Origin: Bradyrhizobium cenepequi
GTDB lineage: Bacteria > Pseudomonadota > Alphaproteobacteria > Rhizobiales > Xanthobacteraceae
Assembly: GCF_020329485.1 (NCBI RefSeq)
Contig: NZ_JAGKJI010000020.1
Coordinates: 1-64,000 of the forward strand
Reading direction: 5' to 3'
Length of the DNA: 64,000 nt
How positions within the stretch are numbered: the stretch's first letter is position 1; each line of letters starts with the position of its first letter. Below, piece by piece: positions 55,730-64,000 of this stretch. The notes below the pieces were generated by a model. The model had not been told where the DNA came from. It ran no database searches and saw only the letters and a program-made list of their open reading frames with translations. The position numbers were made by a program, and so were the translations under genes.

Positions 55730-56644
55730 ATGAAACGTGGAATTACCGTTCTGCTTTCACTTACCGTGCTTGTAACTGGCGCGTATTTCACCGCCAGCAA
55801 GTGGGCTATCCGTCACGAGACAGTCAGGTTCTATGACGCGGCCCGCGACAACCGCCTCGTTCCCGTCAACGTGGCCGTACGGTGGGACAAGGAGATGCAG
55901 GCCAACGCCGGGATGATCACGCTGCCGGTGGCGATCCTCAACCACGGCAACACGGTCAAGAACAGCGAGTACTCATTCCTCGCCAACATCTTTGCGGCGC
56001 GCGGCTATCTGGTGATCAGCCCTCAGCACGACCTACCGACGGACCCGCCGATGGTGACCAAGGTCGGCGAGCTCTATGTCGGCCGCCTGCCGCAAATCCA
56101 GCGCGGCGTGGCCAACATCCACTTCGCCATCGAGCAAATGAAGAAGATCCAGCCCAATGCCGACTACGCCAAGGTCACCATGGTCGGACATTCGATGGGC
56201 GGCGACATCTCGATGTACTTCGCCAAGCAGTATCCCGACGAGATCAAGAAGGTCGTTACGCTGGATAATCTGCGCGTGCCGTTCCTGACCGACGCCAAGT
56301 TCAAGATCCTGTCCTTCCGCTCGAAGGACACCCAGTTCAAGCCTGATCCGGGCGTCGTGCCGGATGCCGAGCAGTGCGAGAAGTCCGGCATCACGGTGGT
56401 GAACACCAACTTCCAGCACAACGACATGCGCGATACCGGGCCGGACGTGGCGAAGAGCTCGATCCAGGCGATGCTCGACAAGTTCCTGGTCGATGCCGAC
56501 AGCGATGTGGCGCCGGTCGACACCAGGAGTGCGCCGCCGAAAATCCTCGAGCCGGGGCCGGTCTCACTCTATGTTCCGGACCCCTCGACGAAGAACGTCC
56601 GGAGGACGGAAACCGAGAAGGATCGCTCGGCGGTACCAAACTGA
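55730..56644 (+). CDS. Exported alpha/beta hydrolase
   Basis: A 304-residue protein from ATG 55730, with GAGGA 7 bp upstream; the open frame begins 14 codons earlier. Residues 1-22 are a signal peptide or membrane anchor. The nucleophile elbow GHSMGG centres on Ser155, in an alpha/beta-hydrolase fold that begins PVAILNHGNTVKNSEYSFL and has ARGYLVISPQHD. Acid and His residues of the triad are plausibly in the region after 200 (NTNFQHNDMRDTGPD). The last 45 residues are Pro/charged and disordered. It should be a periplasmic esterase or lipase-like enzyme of unknown substrate. Confidence 0.8.
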   Translation: MKRGITVLLSLTVLVTGAYFTASKWAIRHETVRFYDAARDNRLVPVNVAVRWDKEMQANAGMITLPVAILNHGNTVKNSEYSFLANIFAARGYLVISPQHDLPTDPPMVTKVGELYVGRLPQIQRGVANIHFAIEQMKKIQPNADYAKVTMVGHSMGGDISMYFAKQYPDEIKKVVTLDNLRVPFLTDAKFKILSFRSKDTQFKPDPGVVPDAEQCEKSGITVVNTNFQHNDMRDTGPDVAKSSIQAMLDKFLVDADSDVAPVDTRSAPPKILEPGPVSLYVPDPSTKNVRRTETEKDRSAVPN

Positions 56645-56734
56645 CCTCTGCCCCTGCGCTCGGCTCAGCCACGCGGCGCATTGACCCTTTCCCGGTCTCG
56701 GCCCACATAATCTTCGCTGTAAGGGCGAGGATTC

Positions 56735-57499
56735 ATGGCTGCCGAACCGACCAAACCGAAATCCGGGAGCGACATCGCTCCGCCGTCGGGCGAGGCTCGC
56801 AAGTCCGGCCGCTTGCCGGAGGCACCTCCGTCGAGCTCCGCGGATATCGCCGCCTTCGTTGCCAAGGCGCGTGCGATGTCGCCACATCATGCCGGCGGGA
56901 GCGGAAGGCTGATTTTCGCACTGGACGCCACGATGAGCCGGCAGCCGACTTGGGACATGGCCTGCGCGCTGCAGGCGGACATGTTTCGCGAGGCCGCCGC
57001 CCTGGGCAGCCTTGATATCCGCCTGGTCTATTACCGCGGTTTCAACGAATGCCGGGCGACGGGATGGATTTCCGACAGCGCCAGACTTGCCAGACTGATG
57101 GCCAAGATCGATTGCCAGGGCGGCAATACGCAGATCGGCAAAGTGCTGTCCGAAACGCGCCGCGAAGCGGTCGCCTCGGGCGTGCGGGCCGTGGTGTTCG
57201 TCGGCGACGCCATGGAGGAGCCCGTCGATGAACTCTGCGCCAAGGCTGGCGAACTCGGGCTGCTCAAGGTGCCTGTATTCATGTTCCAGGAGGGCGGCGA
57301 TGCCATCGCAGAGCAGGCGTTCCGCGAGATTGCGCGGCTGACCGGCGGCGCCTATTGCCGCTTCGATCCCGGTGCGGCGGCGCAATTGCGCGAGCTGCTG
57401 CGCGCGGCTGCCGCCTACGCCACTGGTGGCCGCGAGGCGCTGCTGCAGTTGTCGAAAACGGCAAGCGGCGCGGCGAACCTGATCGGCCAGATGAAGTGA
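56735..57499 (+). CDS. VWA-domain-like protein
   Basis: A 254-residue cytoplasmic protein. After a Ser/Pro-rich 50-residue N-terminus, a von Willebrand A-type fold starts with RLIFALDATMSRQPTWD, where Asp64-Thr66-Ser68 form a MIDAS-like metal site (DxTxS). It continues with GGNTQIGKVLSE and RAVVFVGDAMEEPVDEL. The C-terminal helix-rich part includes FREIARLTGGAYCRFDPGAA. Such proteins are common beside a membrane J-domain protein in rhizobia, as here (57624), suggesting a shared job, perhaps in protein quality control. The function is not established. Confidence 0.75.
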   Translation: MAAEPTKPKSGSDIAPPSGEARKSGRLPEAPPSSSADIAAFVAKARAMSPHHAGGSGRLIFALDATMSRQPTWDMACALQADMFREAAALGSLDIRLVYYRGFNECRATGWISDSARLARLMAKIDCQGGNTQIGKVLSETRREAVASGVRAVVFVGDAMEEPVDELCAKAGELGLLKVPVFMFQEGGDAIAEQAFREIARLTGGAYCRFDPGAAAQLRELLRAAAAYATGGREALLQLSKTASGAANLIGQMK

Positions 57500-57623
57500 C
57501 CGTGCTGGGGTATCAGCTTCGTCCGGGGTTCAAGCCTGTGTCCGCTGCGCCGGTGACGTTGCCGCTTTCCGTCAGGACCGGGCTCGCGGTGCTTTTCCTC
57601 GCCGCCGCGATTATATTGCGCCT

Positions 57624-58340
57624 ATGCCAACTCTGATTGCCGGCGTCGTCGCCGTTGTCACGCTTTATCTCTTGCTGCAGATGCTTCGCGCCGCCAATCC
57701 GGCGATGCTGGCGCGCGCGATCAAGATCATCGGCGGCGTGTTGTCACTCGCAGTTGCCGCCTATACCGGCATCAGGGGAGAGCTTGCGGTGGCGATCCCG
57801 CTCGGGATCTTTGGTGCAGGCCTGCTCGGCTGGTCGCCGAACGTGCTCGGCAATATCGGCAGCATCTTTGGCGGCGCGCAGCGCTCCGCCGGACAAAGTT
57901 CGCGCGTGCGTTCGAGATACCTCGACATGAGTCTCGACCACGACACTGGCGTGCTGTCGGGCCGGATCGTGGAAGGGCCGAATGCCGGCCGCTCGCTCGA
58001 CGAGTTCGACCTTCAGGAATTGCTGGCGATGGCCGCTGGCTTCGACGCCGAGAGCGTCACCTTACTTGAAAGCTATCTGGACCGCCGGTTTCCCGCTTGG
58101 CGTCAGGACGCGCAGGGCAACGGGGCAGGGGGGCAGCGCCGCGCGACGCCGGGCGGCAAAATGACGGAGGAGGAGGCCTACCAGATCCTTGGCTTGAAGC
58201 CGGGAGCGTCGCGTGACGAGATCAGCCGGGCGCACCGCACCCTCATGAAGAAACTGCATCCCGACCAAGGGGGGTCGACGTACCTCGCTGCCCGTGTAAA
58301 CGAGGCCAAGGATACCTTGCTTCGCACCCATTCTAGCTAA
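57624..58340 (+). CDS. Membrane-anchored J-domain (DnaJ-like) protein
   Basis: A 238-residue protein. Two to three membrane helices lie at about 3-20 and 35-70. A middle region of about 90-160 is soluble. The C-terminal J domain, residues 179-238 (MTEEEAYQILGLKPGASRDE), contains the essential HPD tripeptide at 212-214 in KKLHPDQGG. J domains stimulate the ATPase of an Hsp70 chaperone, so this protein probably recruits DnaK to the inner membrane, on the model of DjlA and of mitochondrial Tim14/Pam18 (inference). It follows the VWA gene by 124 bp. Confidence 0.85.
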   Translation: MPTLIAGVVAVVTLYLLLQMLRAANPAMLARAIKIIGGVLSLAVAAYTGIRGELAVAIPLGIFGAGLLGWSPNVLGNIGSIFGGAQRSAGQSSRVRSRYLDMSLDHDTGVLSGRIVEGPNAGRSLDEFDLQELLAMAAGFDAESVTLLESYLDRRFPAWRQDAQGNGAGGQRRATPGGKMTEEEAYQILGLKPGASRDEISRAHRTLMKKLHPDQGGSTYLAARVNEAKDTLLRTHSS

Positions 58341-58522
58341 CTCCGGCAACGCTACCAAACGCTACAAACCGAGAGTTGCTCCTGCTTCTCTGTGCTGACG
58401 CCCCGTCTCGCCCGCCGTTGTCCGGCGTGGTCGACCCTGTTCTCGAAAGTTTAACCGTAAATCCTTGCCGAGAAGTTTTCGGAAGGGAACGAGGAGCTGT
58501 CGCTGCTGCAGACCGACGCAAC

Positions 58523-58550
58523 AAAGCCGGCGCTGGTGGGCGCCGGCTTT
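58523..58550. terminator. Hairpin between convergent J-domain and carboxypeptidase genes
   Basis: A perfect 11-bp stem AAAGCCGGCGC (58523-58533) and GCGCCGGCTTT (58540-58550) with a 6-nt loop sits just before the end of the minus-strand carboxypeptidase gene and 180 bp after the J-domain gene. The T-tract is short on both strands, so it is a plausible but weak bidirectional intrinsic terminator. Confidence 0.6.
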
Positions 58551-58575
58551 GCGATTTCGAGATGGGGTCGAAAGA

Positions 58576-60441
58576 TCAGTTGCGGATGGTGATGCAGGAG
58601 ATGTCGGCGCGTTTCAGCGTCCGGCACGCCGCCTCGGCCTGCTCGCGCTCGAGACCGGCAAAACGGGCGCGATAAAGCTTGCGGTTATCCTTGCCAACGA
58701 CCGGCTCGGTGAACGGATCGGCCTTGCCGAGCAGGCCGCGCGACTGGTTGCGCGCAAGATCGATGCGCTGGCGCGCCTCGTCTTCGCTTTCGAGCGCGCC
58801 GACCTGGATGATCCAGCCGGTGTGCACGGCGGCCTGCGTCGACTTGGCAACCGCGGCGGGTTGCATCGCTTGCGGCTGTACCGCGGCGACCGTCTGGGGT
58901 GCCGAGGTGGATGGCTGCAGGCTCGACGCGGGCAGCACGCCGAGGATGCCATTGCCGGTGCCGAACCCCGGGGGCTGCGCTGGCATTTCGATCCTGGCTG
59001 TCGGCTTGGCGGCCTCGGGCTTCGGCGCGTCGCTCTTGGCGACTTCGGCGCCTGCAACGACCGCACTGGAGGTCTCAGCCACTTCCGGACGAGCCGGAAT
59101 CGCATTCGTCACCGGCGGCGCCGGCTGGGACGGCCCGGCGGAGGCGACCTTGGTGCCGCCGGCCTTGACCTGAACCGTCTTCACCTTGACCGGCTTCATC
59201 GGCTCGACCGAGCCCGGGATGATGACCATCGGCTGGCTCTGGATCACGCCGTTGGTGAAGGGCGCGGGTTCGGACTTCGGTTCAGATTTGGGCTCCGGCT
59301 TGGCCGCTTGCGCAACCTTCGCCGGCGGCGGGGGAAGGGCGGCGGCCGCTGCGGCCATCAGTGATGCCTTTGCGGCGGGGCGCGGGGCGGCCGGAGTGAG
59401 CGCTGCCACGGCGGGCTCGGCGGAGGCGGTGGCGCTCGAGGTGACCCGCGCCGGCTGGTCGTTGCCGCGGGACGGAGTATCAGCGCCTGCCACGTCGGTA
59501 TTGCCATCCGCGACATTCTTCTCGGTGATGGCGGCTGCAGTGCGGACGGTTGCGGCCTTCTCGAGGTTCTCGGCGAGCAGGCCGCGCATCATGGCGTCGC
59601 GCGAGCCGCCGCTGCGGCCACCCATCACCACGCCGACAAGATGGCGGTTGCCGCGTCGTATCGAGCTAACGAGATTGAAGCCGGAAGCGCGAGTGTAGCC
59701 GGTTTTGATGCCGTCGATGCCCTCGACCTTGCCGAGCAGGTGGTTGTGATTGCGGATCGACTGTCCCCGATAATTGAACACGGTGGTCGAGAAGTACCGA
59801 TAATAGCGCGGGAACCGATCCTGGATCGCCCGGCCGAGGACGGCCTGGTCGCGCGCGGTCGTCACCTGCTCATCGTTGGGCAGGCCCGAGGCGTTGCGGT
59901 AGACCGTCTTGCTCATGCCGAGCGAACGAGCCTTCCGCGTCATCATCTTGGCGAAGTCGTCCTCATCGCCCCCAATCGCTTCAGCAATCACCACGGCGGC
60001 GTCATTGGCGGAACGCGTCACGAGACCCTTGATGGCGTCCTCGACCCTGATGGTCTGGCCGGGCCGGAGGCCGAGCTTGGTGGGAGCCTGCTCGGACGCG
60101 TGCTCGGAAACCTGCATTTCGGTGTCCAGCTTCATCCTGCCGGCCTCAAGGCGCTCGAACAGCAGATAAAGCGTCATGATCTTGGTCAGCGAGGCCGGGT
60201 GACGAAGACCATCGGGATTGTTGGATGCCAGCACCGCGCCGGAATTGCCGTCGACGATAATGGAGGAGAATTGGGGGCTATAGCTGTCGCGATCCACCTG
60301 ATGCGAGCGCGCGTGATGACGGTGTCGGTAGCGACGCGCCTCGGCACTCTCGCTGGAGATCAGGATCACTGTGGTGAAGGTGATGAGCCCGAGAACGCCA
60401 ACCCGCAATACGCGCGAGGAAGCGAAGGTTGTACGAAGCAT
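58576..60441 (-). CDS. D-alanyl-D-alanine carboxypeptidase (PBP5/6 family) with SPOR domain
   Basis: A 621-residue exported peptidoglycan enzyme. The signal peptide covers about 1-35. The S11 transpeptidase-fold domain has all three active-site motifs: Ser84-x-x-Lys87 in HPASLTK, SAN at 144-146, and KTG at 246-248. It trims the terminal D-Ala of pentapeptide stems and binds penicillin. Residues about 300-530 are a Pro/Ala/Lys-rich linker, long for this family. The C-terminal SPOR domain (about 540-620, GWIIQVGALESEDEARQRID through RADISCITIRN) binds denuded septal peptidoglycan and should direct the enzyme to the division site. DacA-type plus SPOR is characteristic of rhizobia. Confidence 0.93.
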   Translation of the reverse strand: MLRTTFASSRVLRVGVLGLITFTTVILISSESAEARRYRHRHHARSHQVDRDSYSPQFSSIIVDGNSGAVLASNNPDGLRHPASLTKIMTLYLLFERLEAGRMKLDTEMQVSEHASEQAPTKLGLRPGQTIRVEDAIKGLVTRSANDAAVVIAEAIGGDEDDFAKMMTRKARSLGMSKTVYRNASGLPNDEQVTTARDQAVLGRAIQDRFPRYYRYFSTTVFNYRGQSIRNHNHLLGKVEGIDGIKTGYTRASGFNLVSSIRRGNRHLVGVVMGGRSGGSRDAMMRGLLAENLEKAATVRTAAAITEKNVADGNTDVAGADTPSRGNDQPARVTSSATASAEPAVAALTPAAPRPAAKASLMAAAAAALPPPPAKVAQAAKPEPKSEPKSEPAPFTNGVIQSQPMVIIPGSVEPMKPVKVKTVQVKAGGTKVASAGPSQPAPPVTNAIPARPEVAETSSAVVAGAEVAKSDAPKPEAAKPTARIEMPAQPPGFGTGNGILGVLPASSLQPSTSAPQTVAAVQPQAMQPAAVAKSTQAAVHTGWIIQVGALESEDEARQRIDLARNQSRGLLGKADPFTEPVVGKDNRKLYRARFAGLEREQAEAACRTLKRADISCITIRN

Positions 60442-60843
60442 TTACTTCCCCGTCCCAATTTCTATCTTGATCACCGGCCTGTGAGGCAAAATTGTGCCCG
60501 CGGGCCGCTGACGTCCCCCTGTTCGACGATGGCTTCCGGAAACGAGGCTCCGGCTGCACCGGCCGCCCAGGGTCGCTGTTCTGGCTAAGATGCTGTTCAC
60601 AAACAGTTTTCAGGCTGCCTGTGGGAAGATGAACCCGTCCGGGAATCAAGGTAGGCGTGCCGAGTTTCCAAAAGCTTAATTAAGCGTTGCGTAAAGACCC
60701 GGGTTTTCGGCAAATCCGAACAATTTGTGCAATGCACAATATTTCTTGACTTGATTTTGCGGCGCACTAGTTTGACGGCGCGTTCGAGGTATCGGCCCGC
60801 CGCCGATGGGGTTTGCGCGAACAAGTCTTGGGAAAGGATTCCA
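60442..60843. other. Intergenic region between carboxypeptidase and phasin, promoters only
   Basis: This 402-bp divergent gap has no supported gene. The left part must hold the carboxypeptidase promoter. Near 60680-60694 is TTAA-N7-GTAA, one base off a CtrA box. The right part holds the phasin operator and promoter (listed separately). Open frames here are shadows. Confidence 0.5.
60725..60774 (+). promoter_or_regulatory. Phasin promoter with PhaR-like palindrome
   Basis: A perfect 15-bp palindrome TTGTGCA-A-TGCACAA (60725-60739) lies about 105 bp before the phasin ATG. Its core TGC-AAT-GCA fits the TGCN3GCA type of site bound by PhaR, the repressor of phasins in polyhydroxyalkanoate-making alphaproteobacteria. 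Immediately downstream, TTGACT (60746-60751) and TAGTTT (60768-60773) at 16-bp spacing could be the promoter, so PhaR binding would block it. Confidence 0.55.
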
Positions 60844-61179
60844 ATGGTCAAGGTTGAAGATATTCAAAATTACGGAAAAGAGCAGCTTGAGTCGATTACG
60901 GCTTCCACGAGCAATCTGCAGAACGGCGTCCAGGCGATCGCGACCGCCTATGGCGACTACGCGAAGAAGTCGTTCGAGGACACCAAGTCGTTTGTGGAAA
61001 AGCTGTCCGGCGTGAAGTCGCTCGAGAAGGCGCTGGAAGCGCAGACCGAGTATGCCCGCTCGGCCTATGAAACCTTCGTTGCGGAATCGCAGAAGATCGC
61101 CGGCCTCTACAGCGACTGCGCCAAGCAGACCTTCAAGCCGTTCGAGGGCCTCGTCGCCAAATTCGGTCCCACGCACTGA
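60844..61179 (+). CDS. Phasin family protein (PHA granule-associated)
   Basis: A 111-residue, almost wholly helical amphipathic protein. ATG 60844 follows GGAAAGG; the longer open frame upstream is non-coding. Conserved phasin features are visible: ASTSNLQNGVQAIATAYGDY, SFEDTKSFVEKLSGVKSLEK, and ALEAQTEYARSAYETFVAES. Phasins coat polyhydroxybutyrate granules and control their number and size. A palindrome suggesting control by PhaR lies upstream and a strong terminator lies just downstream, so it is a monocistronic, probably highly expressed gene. No PHA synthase is nearby. Confidence 0.93.
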   Translation: MVKVEDIQNYGKEQLESITASTSNLQNGVQAIATAYGDYAKKSFEDTKSFVEKLSGVKSLEKALEAQTEYARSAYETFVAESQKIAGLYSDCAKQTFKPFEGLVAKFGPTH

Positions 61180-61203
61180 CCGGCGCTGCCCGAGTTCCCA
61201 ATG

Positions 61204-61231
61204 AAAAGCCCGGCCTTCGGCCGGGCTTTTT
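61204..61231 (+). terminator. Intrinsic terminator after phasin gene
   Basis: A G/C-rich stem AAAAGCCCGGCC (61204-61215), a 3-nt loop TTC, and GGCCGGGCTTTTT (61219-61231) form a near-perfect hairpin with a T-tract, 24 bp after the phasin stop. Because it is also A-rich on the other side it can serve the convergent TadG-like gene as well. Confidence 0.9.
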
Positions 61232-61253
61232 GTTGGTTCGAGGAGATCGAAAA

Positions 61254-62645
61254 CTATCGCGCGACGCGCAGCTTGGAGAGCGAGGCGCCGATAGCGTTGA
61301 AGACCTGCGCCGTCTGGTTGGCTGACGTAACGAGATAGAAATTGCTCGTGCCGCTCGCACAATATTGCAGCACCTCCGAGGTCGGATCCCTACCGGTGTT
61401 GACCTGAACGGTGTAGATCGTGATCCCCGCCGCCTTGGCATTGTCGCAGAGGATCTTCTGACGGGCGTCGATCTGGGCCTCCTGGCTAGAGTACCGGTTT
61501 TTCGTATTCATGCCGTCGGACAGCAGGATAATGGCGTCCTTGTAGGTATAGTTCGGATCCTTTGCCGGGGCATTGAAAGGCGCCCCCGTACCGAGCGTCA
61601 TCCACGCCCATGCTAGGCCGATACTCTGATTGGTATAGTCCGTCGGCTCCATATTGTTGACCCGCGTCTTCAGGGCGCTCCAATCGTAGGTCAGCGGCAT
61701 GATCAGCTGCAGATACAGGTTGTTCGTGGACTTGCAGAAGTTGCCGTACTCGTCCGCCTGGAAGAGCGTCGCCGGGATCGCCGGGTCTGGCGTCGTGTTC
61801 GTTGTATCGTAGTCTTTTGTGCGGTCTCTAAAACAGCCTGTCCATCGCGAGCGATCGCGGGTCCAAGTCTTGCTGTTTTGCTTGCACTGGGTTCGAGTCG
61901 AATACCTGGAACTGCTACAGGTTCCCCAAGAATCCGTCGCGGACAGGGTGTCCCAATAACTCCAGTCGATCCATGGCTGATTGGCGTTGCTCGCACCGGT
62001 GGCGTCCTTGCCGTAATTAACTTCTACGGAGAAGGGGACCACCGAAATGTAGATGTCGCCATTATCCTTGGCGAGCTTGCTGAGCTGGTCGATGAGACCG
62101 CCGGATCCTGCCACCGCGTTCTGCAGCGCCGTCATCTTGCCATCGTCCCGCATCGATAACGTATTGTCGAGCGCCATCGCGACCCGCATCCGGACCGTGC
62201 CCCACAGTGAGGTAGAGCTGACCTTGAAGCCAAGGGTGTTAAGGTTTGCGAACCGCATGAATTCAGTACTCACGCTGCCGGAACCGTCGACCTTGATGGT
62301 CGAACCGTTCCCGGTGCTCTGCGTATAGCTTGCGGTAATCGTCACCGACTTGGCATCGGAGTTCTTGTAAAGGGCGCCGAAATATTTTTGCGCCGTGCTG
62401 TTAACGTCCGAGGTCGATATCGTGCCGTTGGTTAGATCCTTCGCCACCATCAGCGCTGTCGAGTCGAGCGCCGCCTGCATGGAGGAGCGGGCCGAGTTGA
62501 CGCGGGAATAGTCGATCGCGGCGCCGACGAAGCTGATGATCGGAACCGAAGCCAGGGCAAAAATGACCGCTATATTACCTTGATCGGCGCCGGCGAACCG
62601 GCGGGCCGCCGTGTGGAGGCGGTCGAAAATAGATGTGACGGGCAT
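61254..62645 (-). CDS. TadG-like pilus-assembly protein with VWA domain
   Basis: A 463-residue protein, start ATG 62643-62645 preceded by GGTGA; a GTG three codons further out is possible. Near the N-terminus lies the TadE/TadG-type membrane segment (GNIAVIFALASVPIISFVGA), preceded by RFAGADQ as in Flp-pilus minor proteins. A VWA domain follows: MRVAMALDNTLSMRD has the DxTxS MIDAS motif, with KDAIILLSDGMNTKN further on. A 110-residue insert in the middle is rich in Ser, Thr and Cys (SSSRYSTRTQCKQN). Such proteins help assemble Flp pili or a related envelope adhesion system. No other tad gene is in the window. Confidence 0.8.
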   Translation of the reverse strand: MPVTSIFDRLHTAARRFAGADQGNIAVIFALASVPIISFVGAAIDYSRVNSARSSMQAALDSTALMVAKDLTNGTISTSDVNSTAQKYFGALYKNSDAKSVTITASYTQSTGNGSTIKVDGSGSVSTEFMRFANLNTLGFKVSSTSLWGTVRMRVAMALDNTLSMRDDGKMTALQNAVAGSGGLIDQLSKLAKDNGDIYISVVPFSVEVNYGKDATGASNANQPWIDWSYWDTLSATDSWGTCSSSRYSTRTQCKQNSKTWTRDRSRWTGCFRDRTKDYDTTNTTPDPAIPATLFQADEYGNFCKSTNNLYLQLIMPLTYDWSALKTRVNNMEPTDYTNQSIGLAWAWMTLGTGAPFNAPAKDPNYTYKDAIILLSDGMNTKNRYSSQEAQIDARQKILCDNAKAAGITIYTVQVNTGRDPTSEVLQYCASGTSNFYLVTSANQTAQVFNAIGASLSKLRVAR

Positions 62646-63071
62646 GGCGTTCACCGCAATCTGGTTGTGCTGCCATTTCTCAGTCCGCCGCTAAATAGGT
62701 GGTAAACCGGTCCTCATAAAAACGGGTCAAAGCCAAGATAAAGCCGGCCGGTAGGGCGAAAGCGACCCTATTATCAATGGTTGCTAAACGGGCAGTCGGC
62801 TTCCTTTGTCAAATCCGCCAGAAACGATTAACCTTGGTGTGAGCGCCGAGACCCGGGAGTCGGGCCGGCCGGCCCCGCGCGGGAGCGATGCTTCCGTGCT
62901 TGCAGCGGGACGAAGCCGGGCCCATATTGTGTCCTGCCGACCCAGCAAAGGATCGGATCGGGAAACGGCGATGTCTTGAGCGTGCTGGAAGTTCCGTGGC
63001 GACTGCCCTCGGCGTTGCGCAACCTCCAAGTGCGCTAACGTGTTTCCTTTGGGATGTCGAACGCCTGAGCC
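62646..63071. other. Intergenic region between TadG-like gene and clpS
   Basis: These 426 bp separate two divergent genes and must hold both promoters. I see no gene; the open frames on both strands have no recognisable product. No clear sigma-32 or sigma-70 promoter for clpS could be assigned by eye. Confidence 0.5.
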
Positions 63072-63470
63072 ATGTCGCAGACAATCTTCGCAATCAATTC
63101 GCCCGTATCGGCGCTTGCCGCATCGTCAGCGCCCCGCACGGGCAACGACGAGGGCCGTAGTGGGGGGACGGGAGGTCCGTCCACGTCGGTCATCACCAAG
63201 GTCAAGCCGAAGACCAAGCGCCCCAATCTGTACCGCGTCCTGATCTTGAACGACGACTATACGCCGATGGAGTTCGTCGTTCATGTTTTGGAGAAATTCT
63301 TCAACAAGGATGCGGAAGCCGCGACCAAGATCATGCTACACGTCCACCACCACGGTATCGGGGAGTGCGGCGTTTTCACCTATGAGATTGCCGAGACCAA
63401 GGTGACCCAGGTGATGGATTTTGCGCGGAAGCACCAACATCCGTTGCAATGCGTGATGGAAAAGAAGTAA
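63072..63470 (+). CDS. clpS: ATP-dependent Clp protease adaptor ClpS
   Basis: A 132-residue adaptor that delivers N-end-rule substrates to ClpAP. The core from about residue 52 has all hallmarks: RVLILNDDYTPMEFVVHVLE (Asn-Asp-Asp of the N-degron pocket), AATKIMLHVHHHGIGECG (conserved His), VFTYEIAETKVTQVMDFARK and a Cys-Val ending. The first 50 residues are a disordered Ser/Gly-rich extension, longer than in E. coli but usual for rhizobia. clpA starts 302 bp downstream, the normal gene partner. Confidence 0.96.
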   Translation: MSQTIFAINSPVSALAASSAPRTGNDEGRSGGTGGPSTSVITKVKPKTKRPNLYRVLILNDDYTPMEFVVHVLEKFFNKDAEAATKIMLHVHHHGIGECGVFTYEIAETKVTQVMDFARKHQHPLQCVMEKK

Positions 63471-63543
63471 CGCGGGCCTGGCATCGAAGGCTCGCCGCGA
63501 AGCGGAACGGGTCTTGCATTTGATTTGCCTGACGGAAGCGGAC

Positions 63544-63603
63544 GGCGTTCCGTTGAATGGCGTTCCGTTGAATGGCGTTCCGTTGAATGGCGTTCCGTTG
63601 AAT
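63544..63603 (+). repeat. Perfect 15-bp tandem repeat, four copies
   Basis: Four identical head-to-tail copies of GGCGTTCCGTTGAAT occupy 63544-63603 in the 302-bp gap between clpS and clpA. The length (a multiple of 3) keeps any open frame crossing it open, but no gene is supported here. The remaining bases of this intergenic gap hold only the clpA ribosome site. Perfect copies imply recent expansion by slipped-strand replication. Confidence 0.97.
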
Positions 63604-63772
63604 GACGGGATGTGGCTCTCGATCGCAGCGGCTTCACTCGATCGGCGGACCGCCGCGCGTAGCCGGTCTTTTGCCACGATCGGGCGTGACTATATGACAG
63701 GGGATGATGAAGGTTGTTGTTGCCTGACCGGGCAATGGCGATCATGATGACCGGGGGCCACAGAGGACGCGA

Positions 63773-64000
63773 ATGCCTACTTTTTCCCAAAGCCTTGAAC
63801 AATCCCTGCATCGTGCATTGGCGATTGCAAACGAGCGTCATCATCAATACGCGACGCTCGAACACCTTCTGCTGTCGCTGATCGATGACTCGGACGCGGC
63901 GGCGGTGATGCGGGCCTGCAGCGTCGATCTCGACAAGCTCAGGACCAGTCTCGTCAACTATCTCGAGACCGAATTCGAAAACCTGGTGACTGACGGCGCT
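63773..64000 (+). CDS. clpA: ATP-dependent Clp protease ATP-binding subunit ClpA, N-terminal part
   Basis: Only the first 76 codons are in the window. Start ATG 63773 follows GAGGA. The visible sequence, MPTFSQSLEQSLHRALAIAN with QYATLEHLLLSLIDD and AAAVMRACSVDLDKLR, is the first of the two Clp N-terminal repeats, the part that binds ClpS. ClpA is the AAA+ unfoldase of the ClpAP protease. Its position just after clpS is conserved across proteobacteria. It is cut by the window end, not broken. Confidence 0.95.
   Translation, partial: MPTFSQSLEQSLHRALAIANERHHQYATLEHLLLSLIDDSDAAAVMRACSVDLDKLRTSLVNYLETEFENLVTDGA

Overview
The window looks like a chromosomal segment of a high-GC alphaproteobacterium of the Bradyrhizobium / Rhodopseudomonas / Afipia group. 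This rests on gene content rather than a marker gene: a DUF1489 protein, a SPOR-tailed D-Ala-D-Ala carboxypeptidase, a phasin, a TadG-like Flp-pilus protein and clpS followed by clpA, all with strongly G/C-ending codons. I found no tRNA, rRNA, CRISPR array or intact insertion sequence.

Positions 1-42379 are a surface-adhesin region of three tandem paralogous units. Each of the two complete units reads, on the + strand, as: a small exported STN-domain protein, an ECF sigma factor, a FecR-type anti-sigma regulator, then a giant filamentous-haemagglutinin/TPS-type exoprotein (11356-26773 and 27331-42379). Only the adhesin of the first unit is in the window (2-10822). It has no 5' end here and is interrupted by two in-frame stop codons (7733-7735 and 7994-7996) in an otherwise open frame. 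One of them aligns with a Trp codon in the third adhesin, so it looks like recent gene decay. The layout resembles the PUMA3 cell-surface signalling system (VreA-VreI-VreR) of Pseudomonas aeruginosa, which controls a two-partner-secretion exoprotein. Inferred circuit: an envelope signal reaches the STN/TonB_C-like protein, FecR relays it, the ECF sigma factor is released and the neighbouring adhesin is transcribed. No TpsB-type outer-membrane transporter and no TonB-dependent receptor barrel is present in the window.

Positions 42380-58575 are ordinary chromosomal genes: a Cys-rich secreted peptide, a small membrane protein, two tandem polysaccharide deacetylases, the MgtE magnesium channel, an XRE regulator, an aldo/keto reductase, a TolA/TonB-like envelope protein, a glutathione transferase, small conserved proteins, panC, a zinc-type alcohol dehydrogenase divergent from an XRE/MmyB-like regulator, an alpha/beta hydrolase, a VWA protein and a membrane J-domain protein.

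Positions 58576-64000 hold the carboxypeptidase, a phasin with a palindrome resembling a PhaR operator and a strong terminator, a TadG-like protein, clpS and the start of clpA. Between clpS and clpA lie four perfect copies of a 15-bp tandem repeat.
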